This document shows, piece after piece, positions 49,621 through 60,714 of a stretch of DNA of 64,000 bases. This DNA is from Sisyra terminalis. Its lineage: Eukaryota; Arthropoda; Insecta; Neuroptera; Sisyridae. A program made the position numbers and the translations under genes. Positions within the stretch are counted from its first letter, which is position 1. Every line of letters starts with the position of its first letter. The notes beneath the pieces were generated by a model. It saw only the letters and a list, made by a program, of their open reading frames with translations. It ran no database searches and had not been told where the DNA came from. The stretch covers positions 59,783,701-59,847,700 of the forward strand of contig OY292275.1 in NCBI GenBank assembly GCA_958496175.1. The letters run 5' to 3'.

Positions 49621-51387
49621 TTGCAAAAGAAGTTTTTAACGAAGTTTATTCATTTATAGGATGATAGATTGTAATGAAAAGGATACTTAAGAGGGTTGAT
49701 TTTAAGATATAAGACAATGTAATAATTTAAAATTAAAAATAAAAAAAAATAGATTGATTAATGAGCAGTAATGCATTCGTTGGAGATAATATCCGCGAAT
49801 GAATTCCCAACTTAATTGACTCATAAAAGCTTTTAAAAGGATCGTTGGCTAAAGCTTTTACACCGAAGCTATTTATTTTTTATTTTTTTTTTTTAATAAC
49901 TCCAAGCACGAAATTAAAACATCATTTAGTATCAAAACAAAACATCAAGAAACCCGTAAGTAATAAAAAAAATGTTAATGCAAACATAATTCAATTTTCC
50001 CTTTCCGACTGACCTTTTTATGTTTCAACCCCCCCCCCCCAAACTCATCAGGTTTTAATGTCATCATAATTATACAGTATTTTATATCACATATTCGTAA
50101 TGTATCCAGGTAATTTCCAGCCTAGAAAACTTTATGTTTCTGAGGCAATTTAATTGAGACGTAGATATAAGGATGGAAATATTTATATAAATGGAAAAAG
50201 ACGAGTTGAAATTCGAGCCGGGAAGGGACGAATGACGGGTGTGAGATGGAAGAAAAACAGGAAATTTTCGTTTCGTTGATGAAAATTATGATTACACTGA
50301 AAATAAGTTTTTCTGTTTGCTATGAACATATATATATGTATTTATTTTAAAGTGATGGTAAAACGATATTCGTATATGGGACGGAAATAAAATTGGGTAA
50401 ATTCCTCCCGAATCAATTTATATTTTTATTAAGTTAAAGAGCAATATTTGCTGAGAAAATTTTCCAATACTTCCATAATCAATGTCAATTAATTTTCACT
50501 TGGTTGCATCTAATACTCTTTTTTTTTTCTCTGCTTGACTAACTAAAGAATATAATATTTAATTTTCCCCGTTTTTCAAACGTCAATTTTCAGGGAAATT
50601 CATACAGAATATGCCAACCTCACGAGATTTGTCTATTGTTTCATTTAATTCTCTTGAATTTCCATCGTTTTCGAACAATCGGAGGAAAATTAAATAAACG
50701 CTCGATATCTCTCTCTCTCTGTGTATACGAATCGAACTCGTGGGAATTGCCAATATTTTTTAATCGACAGAATAAATATTTTGATATTAAATACAACAAA
50801 ATAATAAATAATCGATTTATTGATATAAAAATATTTGCAGACAATATACAGGCGATTGAAAACTTATTTTCGATATTTTGTGTAGAACTACCGGTTCAAT
50901 TACCATTAAAAGTTTATAAGCGATAAATGGAAATTTTTCTTAAAATATTAACGTTGGCAACCGAAAAGTTTTTCAACTTTAAAACTTTAACGTTATAGAG
51001 TTATTATAATATTGTAAACTTTACTTTTCTTTTGTATGAATAAAATATAATACCTAGTACTTGTCAGAAGTTAACATTTCAAAAAATGTTGCATTTTATT
51101 TCGATGGTTCTAACTTAATTTTCCATCCTCTACAATCTTTCAAAACTAACATAAACTGCATTAGATTGCCAGATGAAAATCTTCACTCAAGTTTAACAAG
51201 AAAATAAAACGCTAAAACGAACAAATCTTATAATATACTTATTATAATATATAAGTAACATTTTGAAATCAGAATAACTTCAAATTTGAAACAATTATTG
51301 TATTTTACTTTCATGTATGGGATTAAAATTTTTTCCTCTGTCTTTACTGACTTATAGTGCATGTAAATTACATATTTTTGCCTATTA
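49621..51387. other. Intronic sequence, nothing recognised
   Basis: Unique AT-rich sequence with a C11 run near 50030 and a short CT microsatellite near 50709. A 96-codon open frame at 50636 shows no recognisable feature. Confidence 0.45.
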
Positions 51388-54300
51388 TTATATTGATTTA
51401 ACATTAAAATATCCTATTAGTGGTCCGCAGGATTTGAGTAATGAATTTAGTGGTTCCTGAAGTTCAAAAGCTTTACAACCACTGCTTTTCCTACTACATC
51501 TCGGTTGCTGATTTAAAATAAAATTCTTCGCCAATTCTTCATCGGCAAATGTTGGCGTCAATATATTTTCTTCCAATGAATTATTGTTGGTCTAAGAACC
51601 CGTTGGTTCCCTGTGAAACTTCCGCAGGTATTTGGGATTTGGAACTCGATTTATCTTTCCATTGTACATAGAATTTCCTATCTAGTCGATAACTAATCCA
51701 AAAAGTTGAATAATTGGATGGACAAAATGTTTGCTCACTTATGACCTTGGTACCAAACACGATGGAATTCCTGGACACATCTAAAAACAAAACCGTACAA
51801 TTTTTTTCCCAGTGCATTACATTAAAAAGGATTACCTGTAAGCCTTTCATTGGCAGTTCCTCAATCATTTTCTTCAATAGTAAATTGTATCCTTCTTTAC
51901 TAATTAAAACAGGAAATAACTATGCCATTGTAATTCCCATAGTAAAATTTTCCACGTGGAAATCTTCATACCGCTAGAAAGTTTTCGGATTATTACGAAA
52001 ATGTAAAACGATATATTTTATAAATTCTTTCTAGATACCTTCTTTTTGTTTAAAATGAATTTCTTCACCGGCAAATGTTGTCGTTAATATATTTTCTTCC
52101 AACGAATTATCCACCATGTATATAATATGCAGCGTTGGTCCAAAAACCCGTTGGTTTCCTGTGGAACTTCCGCAGATATTTGGTATTTGAAATCCGATTC
52201 TCCTTTCCATTGTATATAGAATTTCCTATCTGCTCAAAAACTTTCCAAAAGGTTGAATAATTGGATGGGCAAAATGTTTGCTTGCTTATGTAATAGACCT
52301 TGGTGCCAAATACGATCGAATTCCAGAAAAACACCTAAAAACGGTACCTTACAATTTTTTTCCAGTGCATTACTTATGCAAATTGGATTAATTGTAATTA
52401 TTAAAAATAAAAAGGATCACCTGTAAGCCTTTGATTGAAATTGGCAGTTCCTTAATCATTTTCTTCAACAGTAAATCGTATCCTTCTTTACTAATTAGAA
52501 CGGGAAACAATTATGCCTCTATAATTCACACAGGAACAATTTCCACGTGGAAATCTTCATACCGCTAGAAAGTTTTCGGATTATTACTAAAATCTAAGAC
52601 GATATATTTTATAAATTTTTTCTAATTGTTTTTCATTTGTTTTGCAAATGTTGCGGTCAATATTTTTTCTTCCAATGAATTATCTGCCATCTATATAATA
52701 TACAGCGTTGGTCCAAGAACCCGTTGGTTCCCTGTGGAACTTCCGCAGCTATTTTGTATTTGGAACTCTCCTTTCCATTGAACTTAGAATTTTCTATCTG
52801 TTCGATAATTGTCCAAAAGGTTGAATAATTAGATGGGCAAAATGTTTGCTAACTTATGCAATAGACCTTGGTGCCAAATACGATCGAATTCCAGAAAAAC
52901 ATCTAAAAACAATACCGCATAATATTTTCTTTCAATGAATTATCGTTGGTCCAAGAACCCGTTGGTTCCCTGTGAAACTTCCGCAGGTATTTGGTATTTG
53001 AAACCCGATTTTCCTTTCCATTGTATATAAAATTTCCTATCTGCTCGAAAACTTTCCAAAAGGTTGAATAATTGGATGGGCAAAATGTTTGCTTACTTAT
53101 GCAATAGACCTTGGTCCCAAATACGATCGTATTCCAGAAAAACATCTAAAAACAGTACCGTAATTTTTTTTTCCAGTGTAATACTTATGTAATTGGATTA
53201 ATTGTAATTATTAAAAATAAAAAGGATCACCTGTAAGCCTTTGATTGAAATTGGCAGTTCCTTAATCATTTTCTTCATCAGTAAATCACATCCTCCTTTA
53301 CTAATTAAATCAGGAAATAACTATGTCACTGTAATTCACACAGAAAAAATTTCCACGTGGAAAGCTTCATTTTTCTGGACACCTTTTTTTTGTTAAAAAT
53401 GAATTTCTTCGCCGGAAAATTTTGCTGTCAATATATTTTTCTCTAATAGAATATCCGCCACGTATATACAGCGTTGGTCCAAGAACCCGTTGGTTCCCTA
53501 TGGAACTTCCGCAGCTAATTTGGTATCTGGAATTCGATTCTCCTTTCTATTGTCCATAGAATTTTCTATCCTTTAGATAGCTTCCCAAAAGGTTGAATAA
53601 TTGGATGGACAAAATGTTTGCTCACTAATGCAATAGACCTTGGTACCAAATACGATGTAATTCCTGAAAAACAATTCCGCGTATTTTTTTTTTCCAATGC
53701 TTTCCTTATGTAATTGTATTAATTGTTATTATTAAAAATAAAAAGGATTACCTGTAAACCTTTCATTGGCAGTTCCTTAATCATTTTCTTCAATAGCAAA
53801 TTGCATCCTTCTTTACAAATTAGGACTGGGAATAATTATGCCACTATAATTCACACAGGAAAATTTTCCACGTGGAAAGCTTCATACCTTAGGAAATTTT
53901 CAAATTGTTACTAAAATCTAAAACGATATATTTTATAATATTTTTCTAGATAACTATTTCTGTTTAAAATAAATTTCTTCACCGGCAAATGTTGTCAATA
54001 TATTTTCTTCCAATGAAATATCCGCCAGGTATATAATATACAGCATTGGTCCAAGAACCAGTTGGTTTCCTGTGGAACTTCCGCAGCTATTTGGGATTTG
54101 TAACTCGATTTATCTTTCCATTGTATATAGAATTTTCTATCCGTTAGATAACTTTCCAAAAGGTTGAATAATTGGATGGGCAAAATGTTTGCTAACTTAT
54201 GTAATAGACCTTGATACGAAACACGATGGAATTCCTGAAAAACAATTCCGCCTAATTTTTTTGGCCAATGCTTTTCTTATGTAATTAGATTAACTGTAAA

Positions 54301-54870
54301 TATTAAAATTAAAAGAGAATACTATGTAGCCTTTTATTGGCAGTTCCTTAATCATTTTCTTCAACAGTAAATCGGATATTTCTTTACTAATTAAAACTAG
54401 ATATAATTATGCCACTATAATTTACACAGAAAAAATATCCACGTGGAAAGCTTTATATTCATTTTTCTGGACACCTTTTTTTGTTTAAAATGAATTTCTT
54501 CACCATTCTTCATCGGCAAATGTTGCCATCAATATACTTTCCTTTAATAGATTATAATAGAATAAATAATATAATAGAATAATAGAATAAATTAAAGGTT
54601 AAACAATTGGATGGACAGAATGTTTGCTAACTTATGCAATAGACCTTGATACCAAACACGATCGAATTCCTGAAAAACATTCAAAAATTGGATTAACTGT
54701 AATTATTAAAAATAAAAAGGATCACCTGTAAGCCTTTGATTGAAATTGGCAGTTCCTTAATCCTTTTCCTCATCAGTAAATCACATCCTCCTTTACTAAT
54801 TAAAATAGGAAATTATTATGCCTCTATAATTTATACAGGAAAATTTTCCACGTGGAAAGATTCATACCTT
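51388..54870 (-). repeat. Tandem array built from LINE reverse-transcriptase fragments (about 550-bp unit, 7 copies)
   Basis: The word ttggatgg after ggttgaataa recurs near 51714, 52261, 52830, 53072, 53601, 54172 and 54606; spacings of 529-571 bp with two shortened copies. On the minus strand each unit encodes, with frameshifts, pieces in the order of a jockey/CR1-type reverse transcriptase: KEGYDLLLKKMIEELP, TVLFLDVSR, WYQGLLHK, LLESYLTDRKFYIQW, IPAEVPQGTNGF and ILYTW (family motifs FLDVxxAFDxVWHxGL, SYLxDRxFxV, AGVPQGS, LYT). The fragment spans the fingers-palm region only, with no endonuclease, and is multiply broken. Each unit also carries a ttccacgtggaa palindrome. Confidence 0.75.
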
Positions 54871-55376
54871 TAGGATGTTTTCTAATTGTTTCTAAATTCT
54901 AAAACGATATATTTTATAAAAAATTTTTTAGATACCTTTTTTGTTCTGGAAATTCCTCGAAATAAGGGTTTTTAATTGCTTTCCTAGTCTTTCTGGTACT
55001 TTATGGAAGACTTTTTCGTGGTTAAAGTTCATTTGAACTTAATCATTAATGCCCTATTAGTAATTTTTTTACCAATATTTTGTTCATATATTTCTAAAGA
55101 TGTTTTTTTTTCGTTTAGATTTTCTTTTAAAATATTTATTTACATTAAAATAATATTTTATTTTTTTAAATTTTCTAATAATTATATGTCAATAATTAAT
55201 GTCAATTTAAATTAGTTCGTTTATTTCCGTATCAATCACGAACTTTCCTCGGCTCATCTAGTTACTTTTTCTAGTGATTTTTTTTATTGCCAATCGATAT
55301 TGCAGAAAAAAAAACAAATGAAAAGCAGTAGTGATTTAAATGCGTAGCATCGTAGCGTGGCGTCTGATTTTTCGGT
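54871..55376. other. AT-rich spacer, then a GC-richer candidate promoter approach
   Basis: 54960-55220 is extremely T-rich. From about 55240 the composition becomes more balanced, leading into the candidate promoter. No repeat recognised. Confidence 0.4.
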
Positions 55377-55513
55377 TCGATAAATGCCAGAAAATTGTGA
55401 AAAAATATTTGGTTTCTGCGTTTTTTTTGTTGTGAAAATCTTTGCGAAGAGTTAAGCTTTAGTTTGATGCATTTTTCGCGTTGGTTTTTCCAATTTTTTG
55501 GCATTTATCGATA
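55377..55513 (+). promoter_or_regulatory. Candidate internal promoter with paired DRE-like sites
   Basis: tcgataaatgcc (55377-55388) and its exact reverse complement ggcatttatcga (55500-55511) form a 12-bp inverted pair. The second overlaps TATCGATA (55506-55513), the DRE motif bound by DREF at Drosophila housekeeping promoters. GC content is raised from about 55300 to 55570 and the region is not repetitive elsewhere in the window. It could start a nested gene or an alternative transcript. Confidence 0.4.
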
Positions 55514-55689
55514 TCGTTAAATGAAGATGCTCGAACGTCATTATGGTGCACGGAAGCCATTTTATTAGACGTGAATTTTGATACAGTTCATTTATTGATT
55601 TCCTTGATTTTTGGTTAAGTGTTTAGTGAATTTTGAGTATTTGGAATACTAAGTTGGGGTAATTGGTGTGAAGTGGTGTTTTAATTGTC

Positions 55690-55714
55690 ATGGTTAACCT
55701 AGAATATTTTAATT
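55690..55714 (+). CDS. Candidate short first coding exon (MVNLEYFN)
   Basis: ATG in a good context (gtcATGg), eight codons plus one base, then a strong donor gtaagt at 55715. An upstream 16-codon open frame (55521-55568) precedes it. It lies about 180 bp after the DRE-like site. I do not recognise the peptide and no second exon was identified, so this is a hypothesis: a gene nested in the rolled intron or one that begins here and leaves the window. Confidence 0.3.
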
Positions 55715-55886
55715 GTAAGTGAATTTGTAATTTGACATTTGGAGATATGTTCCACTTGCATCTTTTTCTAAGCATAAAATTTCGATTTATTTTTAAAATA
55801 AAAATACAATTTTACACATAGAAAATGTGATTTATACGATACATATCCAATCTATGCCTATGGTCCTATCTAAAGTAGATACTAGG

Positions 55887-56050
55887 CAAGGTTTGTAAAT
55901 TACACAGGTTGCTCCATTAGAAAAAAAAATGACGTCATACGAAGAATTTTGAAATTGATCAGTTTGAAAATATGTACGAATTTCTTCTGGATACGTCACG
56001 TATCCATCACGTAGTCACCATGAGGCCACCTGTGTATTTTATAAACCTTG
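55887..56050. mobile_element. 164-bp MITE with 8-9 bp target duplication
   Basis: The ends caaggtttgtaaattacaca and tgtgtattttataaaccttg are inverted repeats. gatactagg occurs on both sides (55878-55886 and 56051-56059). A 9-bp duplication suits Mutator-like elements; if the G belongs to the element, 8 bp would suit hAT. Subterminal cgtca-rich middle. Confidence 0.85.
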
Positions 56051-56212
56051 GATACTAGGGACTCAATGATTAATGTAATTTTTTTCTTATTTCCACAAAA
56101 ATATCATAAAACCGTTATAAACAATGCAATTTTAAATAAGATCTCATTGATTCTACTAAATCTAATAATATACTTTCAAAATTTATATTTTAATTCCTTA
56201 TATTAATTTTGT

Positions 56213-56232
56213 CTTTTTTTTTTCAGGTGAGT
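56213..56232 (+). promoter_or_regulatory. Candidate recursive (ratchet) splice site
   Basis: A tract of T and C (tcttttttttttc) is followed by ag and immediately gtgagt, with the junction at 56226/56227: a full 3' splice site abutting a full 5' splice site. In Drosophila such zero-length exons remove long introns in steps. It lies 31 kb inside rolled intron 1 and 0.5 kb after the candidate exon at 55690. Confidence 0.5.
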
Positions 56233-57639
56233 GCTTTTTCTATTCTTCTTTAATATACTTTCATCATCATTACATACGTTTGCCAAGTCCAGAAAAGGTA
56301 TGAAAGGGATGCAAAAAATTTCCTCGAAAATCTCTAACCTATCGATTTAAAATCGTAATTCTATTAAGCAAAGAAAATTCAACGACTTTCCACTGACTTT
56401 AGGCAGGAAAATGGCCTTTTTTTCGATCAAGGTAAACTTTTCAAGGGAGGCTTTATTGAAAGCTTTTATAAAACTATAAGATTAAGTTGCAAATCAATTG
56501 CTTACCCTTTTTTTAACACAATTGATTAATGTTTTATTACAAATTCAGGGGAAAAAACAACCCTTCAGTGTTCACCCATTAAAAATGTACATTGTACACC
56601 CTCATTTATAAATTATGTATTGTAGAACATTTTCTCGTCGTTATTTTCACTGAGCAAATATAAAAACTAGAAAACACTTACAGAAAAGAGAGAAAACATT
56701 GGTTTTTTATGTTCTTTAAGTAAATAAAATATTCATACAAAAAAAAAATAAACAATTCTCGACATTTCCAAGCTAAAACTCTTCATAAAACATAAAAATT
56801 TGTTTATTTTTTTTGTTCTAAACTAATTATACAATTATTTCGTTTGAATTCAGACGTTTTGGTGTGTAACGAATGAATGCACCCAAGGGAGAGGGATACT
56901 TTTGATCTAATAATAGCAAATGGGGGTGGAAAATGAGGGGGCGAGACGAGCTTGCAACATCTACGCTAAGTTAATTGATAGAGCCACAAGGATTTAGATA
57001 TACATTCACGTATTTGCTTTGCTAATTATTATCATCATTTACTTAAATAGAGGAAGTGCATATATAGAAATTGGAACGCTATGCATTTAATTGATTGCAT
57101 TTCACTTGTACAGTGGGTGTAAGTCAATTTACATTCTGGAGTTTAACTCAAATTTTGCAAAGAAAACTTATTTGATTTATATGAAAAGAGAATTTGTTGT
57201 GAAATACTCTTAAAAGCTCCAAGAGCTTTGTTATAAACCCAAATTGAGTTAGTGAAGACATTTGTTAGTGTTAAATTAATTGGAGTAAGCGGAAAATGAA
57301 AAAAAAAAGCTTGGATTGCATAGTTTGTTATGTCATTCTGAGGGAAAAATTTAATTTTTAATTGCACAAAGTACTTATGCATTTTCATGCTGTCCGTATG
57401 GAGCTTTGAGAATGCATAGTGCATACGTAAGCATAGGTACAGCAAACAATTATAATTTAACGTCAGATATGACATTGTCGAGTTGGTTTTTTGTACCTTT
57501 TTTTCGTTGCATTACATCAAGAAGTGCTGTTTTCAAGTGTTTGGACTGCATGATGGGATATGTACAGGTTGTTTTATTAATGAATGGAATGAATAATTAA
57601 ACTTCTTGTATTGTAAAAGATGTATTAGATCCAATTGTA
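56233..57639. other. Intronic sequence, nothing recognised
   Basis: Unique; open frames at 57143-57475 (minus) and 57406-57600 (plus) show no family features. Confidence 0.45.
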
Positions 57640-58675
57640 GAAGTCTGTTTATTTAGTAGTCCTTCATTAGGTCAATTAATATTAGGTGGACAAATAAGTT
57701 TTGATAAATAATAAATAGTAAATTTTTTTTTCAAAGTACTGTCCATCGCTAGCCAATAGTTTTACCTATGACTCATGAAATTTATGGATTTTTTTTTAAA
57801 AAAATAGGAATCTTTTGAAATAATCCAGGAATCGATTTATTTTTTTGCTTTCTACTAGCCAATAGTTTTTTCTATGTCTCATGAAATTTATGGATTCGTT
57901 TTAAAAAGTAGGAATCTTCTTTCGAAATAATCCAGGAATCGAATCATTAGTTTCTGTTTATTTAGTAATCCTTCATTAGGTCAATTCATATTAGGTGAAT
58001 AATTAAGTTTTGAGGGTTTTCTTTGTACATTTAAGGCTTCGTTTTAAAAAATTTGTTGTAATTTTTTTTTTTCAAAGTACTGTCCATCACTAGTCCATAG
58101 TTTTTCCTATGTCTCATGAAATTTATGGATTTCTTTTAAAAAAATAGGAATCTTCCATCGAAATAATCCAGGAATCGATTCATTTTTGGGTTTTTTCGGA
58201 AGATCTGAAGTGCTGCTTAGTCTAGGACCTAGGTCATGGTTGATGGACCAAAATAAGTGATAATCGGACGGAGAAATATCCGGAGAAAATGCCTAGTGGG
58301 GTATTAGATATCCCTTTAAAATATCTCTAAAGTTGCCATAGTGTTTTTGCTATATGTAGCCGAAAATTGCATTGAAAGATAATCTTATCTTGTAGTAGTA
58401 TATTGGAGACGTTTGAGGTGCAATTCTCGGCTCCATTGCATTAATTGTTATGGCTGAAATAACTCATAGATTACTTCGATCTGGTTCCATCAAATGCATA
58501 TCATTTATGTCTTACCATGAATATTCGGTTTCGTCATTAAAGTTGATGCATGTCAAGGCCTAGCTTAAAATTTTCTCTCCTTTGCATTGTCGACATGAAT
58601 CGATTTTTCGTCCTGTCTTACGATTCTATACAAAAATTCTTTCTGTTTTTACCTTTGGAACCATTTTTTACCATT
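57640..58675 (-). pseudogene. Degenerate mariner transposase, C-terminal part with local duplications
   Basis: Same family as 6020-6900 (aagtgctgcttag, gataatcggacggagaaata, attacttcgatctggttcca). Its C-terminal tail block (catgaaatttatggattt ... aataatccaggaatcg) is repeated three times (about 57770, 57880, 58115). At about 58675 it is cut by a later insertion and resumes near 60080. Confidence 0.75.
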
Positions 58676-58793
58676 GAGATGTATAACTAGAGTGGACATA
58701 TTTTAAGCCCAATGTTAAATTTCATTTCATTGTCATTTCTCCTCAATTTGTCAAGTGCTCGTACCCCTTCCACAATATTCTTGTACAAATATA

Positions 58794-59033
58794 TGACTCG
58801 TTTATTTTGAAAGTGGTGTAAGTCCATTTCAAGGACAGTCTATATGGTGATTCTTCTTTTTGTAATTAGAACAAAGTATGTTTATTTAACTGCTAAATTT
58901 TCAGATATTACTGATTTCATTTTAGTTGTTAACAAAAACCTATGGTTATAACAAATTCCTATGGTTAAAAATGATAACACTATAGGGATTGTTCTTGAAA
59001 CGGACTTAACTCACTTTCAAAATAAACGGTTCA
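58794..59033. mobile_element. TA-flanked MITE 'E', copy 2 (240 bp)
   Basis: TA|tgactcgtttattttgaaag on the left and aaaataaacggttca|TA on the right, matching 28443-28672 in inverted orientation. Lies within the sequence that splits the mariner relic. Confidence 0.85.
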
Positions 59034-59164
59034 TATATTCTCTCCTCTCTAAGTCGGCATACGGTGCAAAGGGGAATTGAGGCAGGAAGGGAATGAATAG
59101 GGAATAGTTCTAATGATGGCCACAAGAGATCACTACTTAGAAAATTTGAAAATTGATTTAGAAA

Positions 59165-59580
59165 AAAAAATTAAAGCTGTCAAAGATACTTTTTTAAGAA
59201 GTTTTCGAAGTTACCTTGGGGATCTAGTTACTTTGAAACAAAAGGAACTTGAATACTTATCTTAAGGTACTTAAAAAGTTACTTTTTTGGTGGTTTTGTC
59301 CATTATGTATGTACTAAGTTTTGTGACATATTTAGTAAAATTCTTAGGTAATCGAATAATGTATTGTTTATCTTTATTAGTTTAAGAAAAAGGATAATAG
59401 GTTTGTCTTCTTTAAAACGATAGAAAATCAATGTAAGAGGTGAAAATTGAACCTTGTAGATCAAAATATAATAAACTTTTGCACCTAATATCAGGGTATC
59501 TAAGGTATTTTTAGTAAGATATCTAGTTACTCTTTAAAAAAAATAAGTTACTAAGATATAGTAGCTTAGGTACTTTAAAG
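59165..59580. repeat. Dispersed repeat 'K', inverted relative to 40740-41100
   Basis: Contains gtcaaagatacttttttaag, gatctagttactttga, cttaaggtacttaaaaagtt and related words. Its reverse complement aligns with 40740-41100. Confidence 0.6.
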
Positions 59581-60050
59581 CAGTGGTTCTTGTTGAAGAT
59601 ATTGACCTACACCAGTTTCCTATGGACATCCACTGAACTCTTGTATACAAGGGCGAATTCAGGATTTTTTTCTGGGGGGGGAGGCACAATATCATCTTTC
59701 ATTTGCAAGAGCGTGAAAGGGATCACGAAAAAAAATTCGTAATTCCAGCCAGAAATAGACTAGAGTTTCACTAATGTTCTTTCTGTTATTTTATTCATAT
59801 ATTTCCACAACTTTAATAATTTGATTTGCTTCTAAGTACGCACTGTTATGAAATCTCCGCAGTACACAAAAATCCAGGGGGGAGGCACGTGCCCCCCTAA
59901 ATCCGCCCTTGCTTCTATACTTTCTATATTTATACATATAGTTGGTGCACAAAATGATAAAAAAAACATTAAAACTTTATATACCCCGAACCTGCAAGAC
60001 TGACTCACCGAACTCCTGAGGTTCGATTAAGCCCCGGTTAAGAGCCACTG
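59581..60050. mobile_element. hAT-like non-autonomous element (470 bp)
   Basis: Starts cagtggttctt and ends aagagccactg, the common hAT terminus. Flanks ctttaaag (59573-59580) and gtttaaaa (60051-60058) agree at 6 of 8 positions, an aged 8-bp duplication. Contains a younger hAT-like MITE. Confidence 0.75.
59648..59911. mobile_element. hAT-like MITE nested in the previous element (264 bp)
   Basis: The ends caagggcgaattcagga and taaatccgcccttg are inverted repeats. Flanks cttgtata (59640-59647) and cttctata (59912-59919) match at 7 of 8 positions. A broken relative lies at about 45715-45812 (gtgtccccccc, ctgaatccacctttg). Confidence 0.85.
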
Positions 60051-60079
60051 GTTTAAAATAACTAAATTTCTTTATGGTA

Positions 60080-60450
60080 ACTAAGATTCTTTTTTTTCAA
60101 GTTCACGTTGACTTTAGTTTATGTGGAACCTAGTTTCCCTCTTTTTGCCTTTGGCCAACCATTGGCCTTTAGACCATTCGAAACCACTTGTTGACTCACT
60201 TCCAAAGTATCCACGAATTCCTCTTAAATTTAACATGAATTCTAATCCAATAATCTCTACAACTCAGCGTCTTCAATCTTTACTGGTCTTCATTCGCTTT
60301 TTTTGCCGCTGGTACCAAAATTGCCACTTTTAAAGTACCAATATCCAAAATTCTTATGTTTTTTTTATTTGTGGAGCTTGCTCTCCATATGCTTTACACA
60401 ACAATCGATTGCTATTGTTTGCACTTTTCTTTAAATTAAAAAAAAAGTAG
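60080..60450 (-). pseudogene. Degenerate mariner transposase, N-terminal part (continuation of 57640-58675)
   Basis: tagtttatgtggaacctagtttccctcttttt, split in words here as gtggaaccta and gtttccct, then gaaaccacttgttgactcac, matches 6630-6900 of the other relic. Together with 57640-58675 it makes one element split by about 1.4 kb of younger insertions. Confidence 0.75.
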
Positions 60451-60714
60451 CCATTTCTTGCAAATTGCATTTTGTTGGCACAAAAGTTGGTTGAAGCCAA
60501 AGAGAGGTGATATGGTTAACACTTTAGTGAAATGGTGGATAATATTTTTTGAAAGAAAAGTATAATTTAATTTAATAGAGTACATAATTTCATTAGAAAA
60601 AATAATCAACTTTAGTATATTTATAGGTCTGTAGGCCCACGGGGATATTACACCGGTAGGTCCTCTGGGATATTCCCGGTATTCCCAGCACTGCCAATAG
60701 TGTTTTTAAATGGA

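Noticed and set aside
51388..54870. Array of similar exons resembling mutually exclusive alternative exons (Dscam-like)
   Set aside because: Apparent donor and acceptor words inside the unit fall within codons of LINE motifs (FLDVSR, WYQGLLHK), and the units carry frameshifts and stops.
60020..60032. ggttcgattaa as a tRNA B-box
   Set aside because: It lies in the end of a hAT-like element; no A-box or cloverleaf surrounds it.
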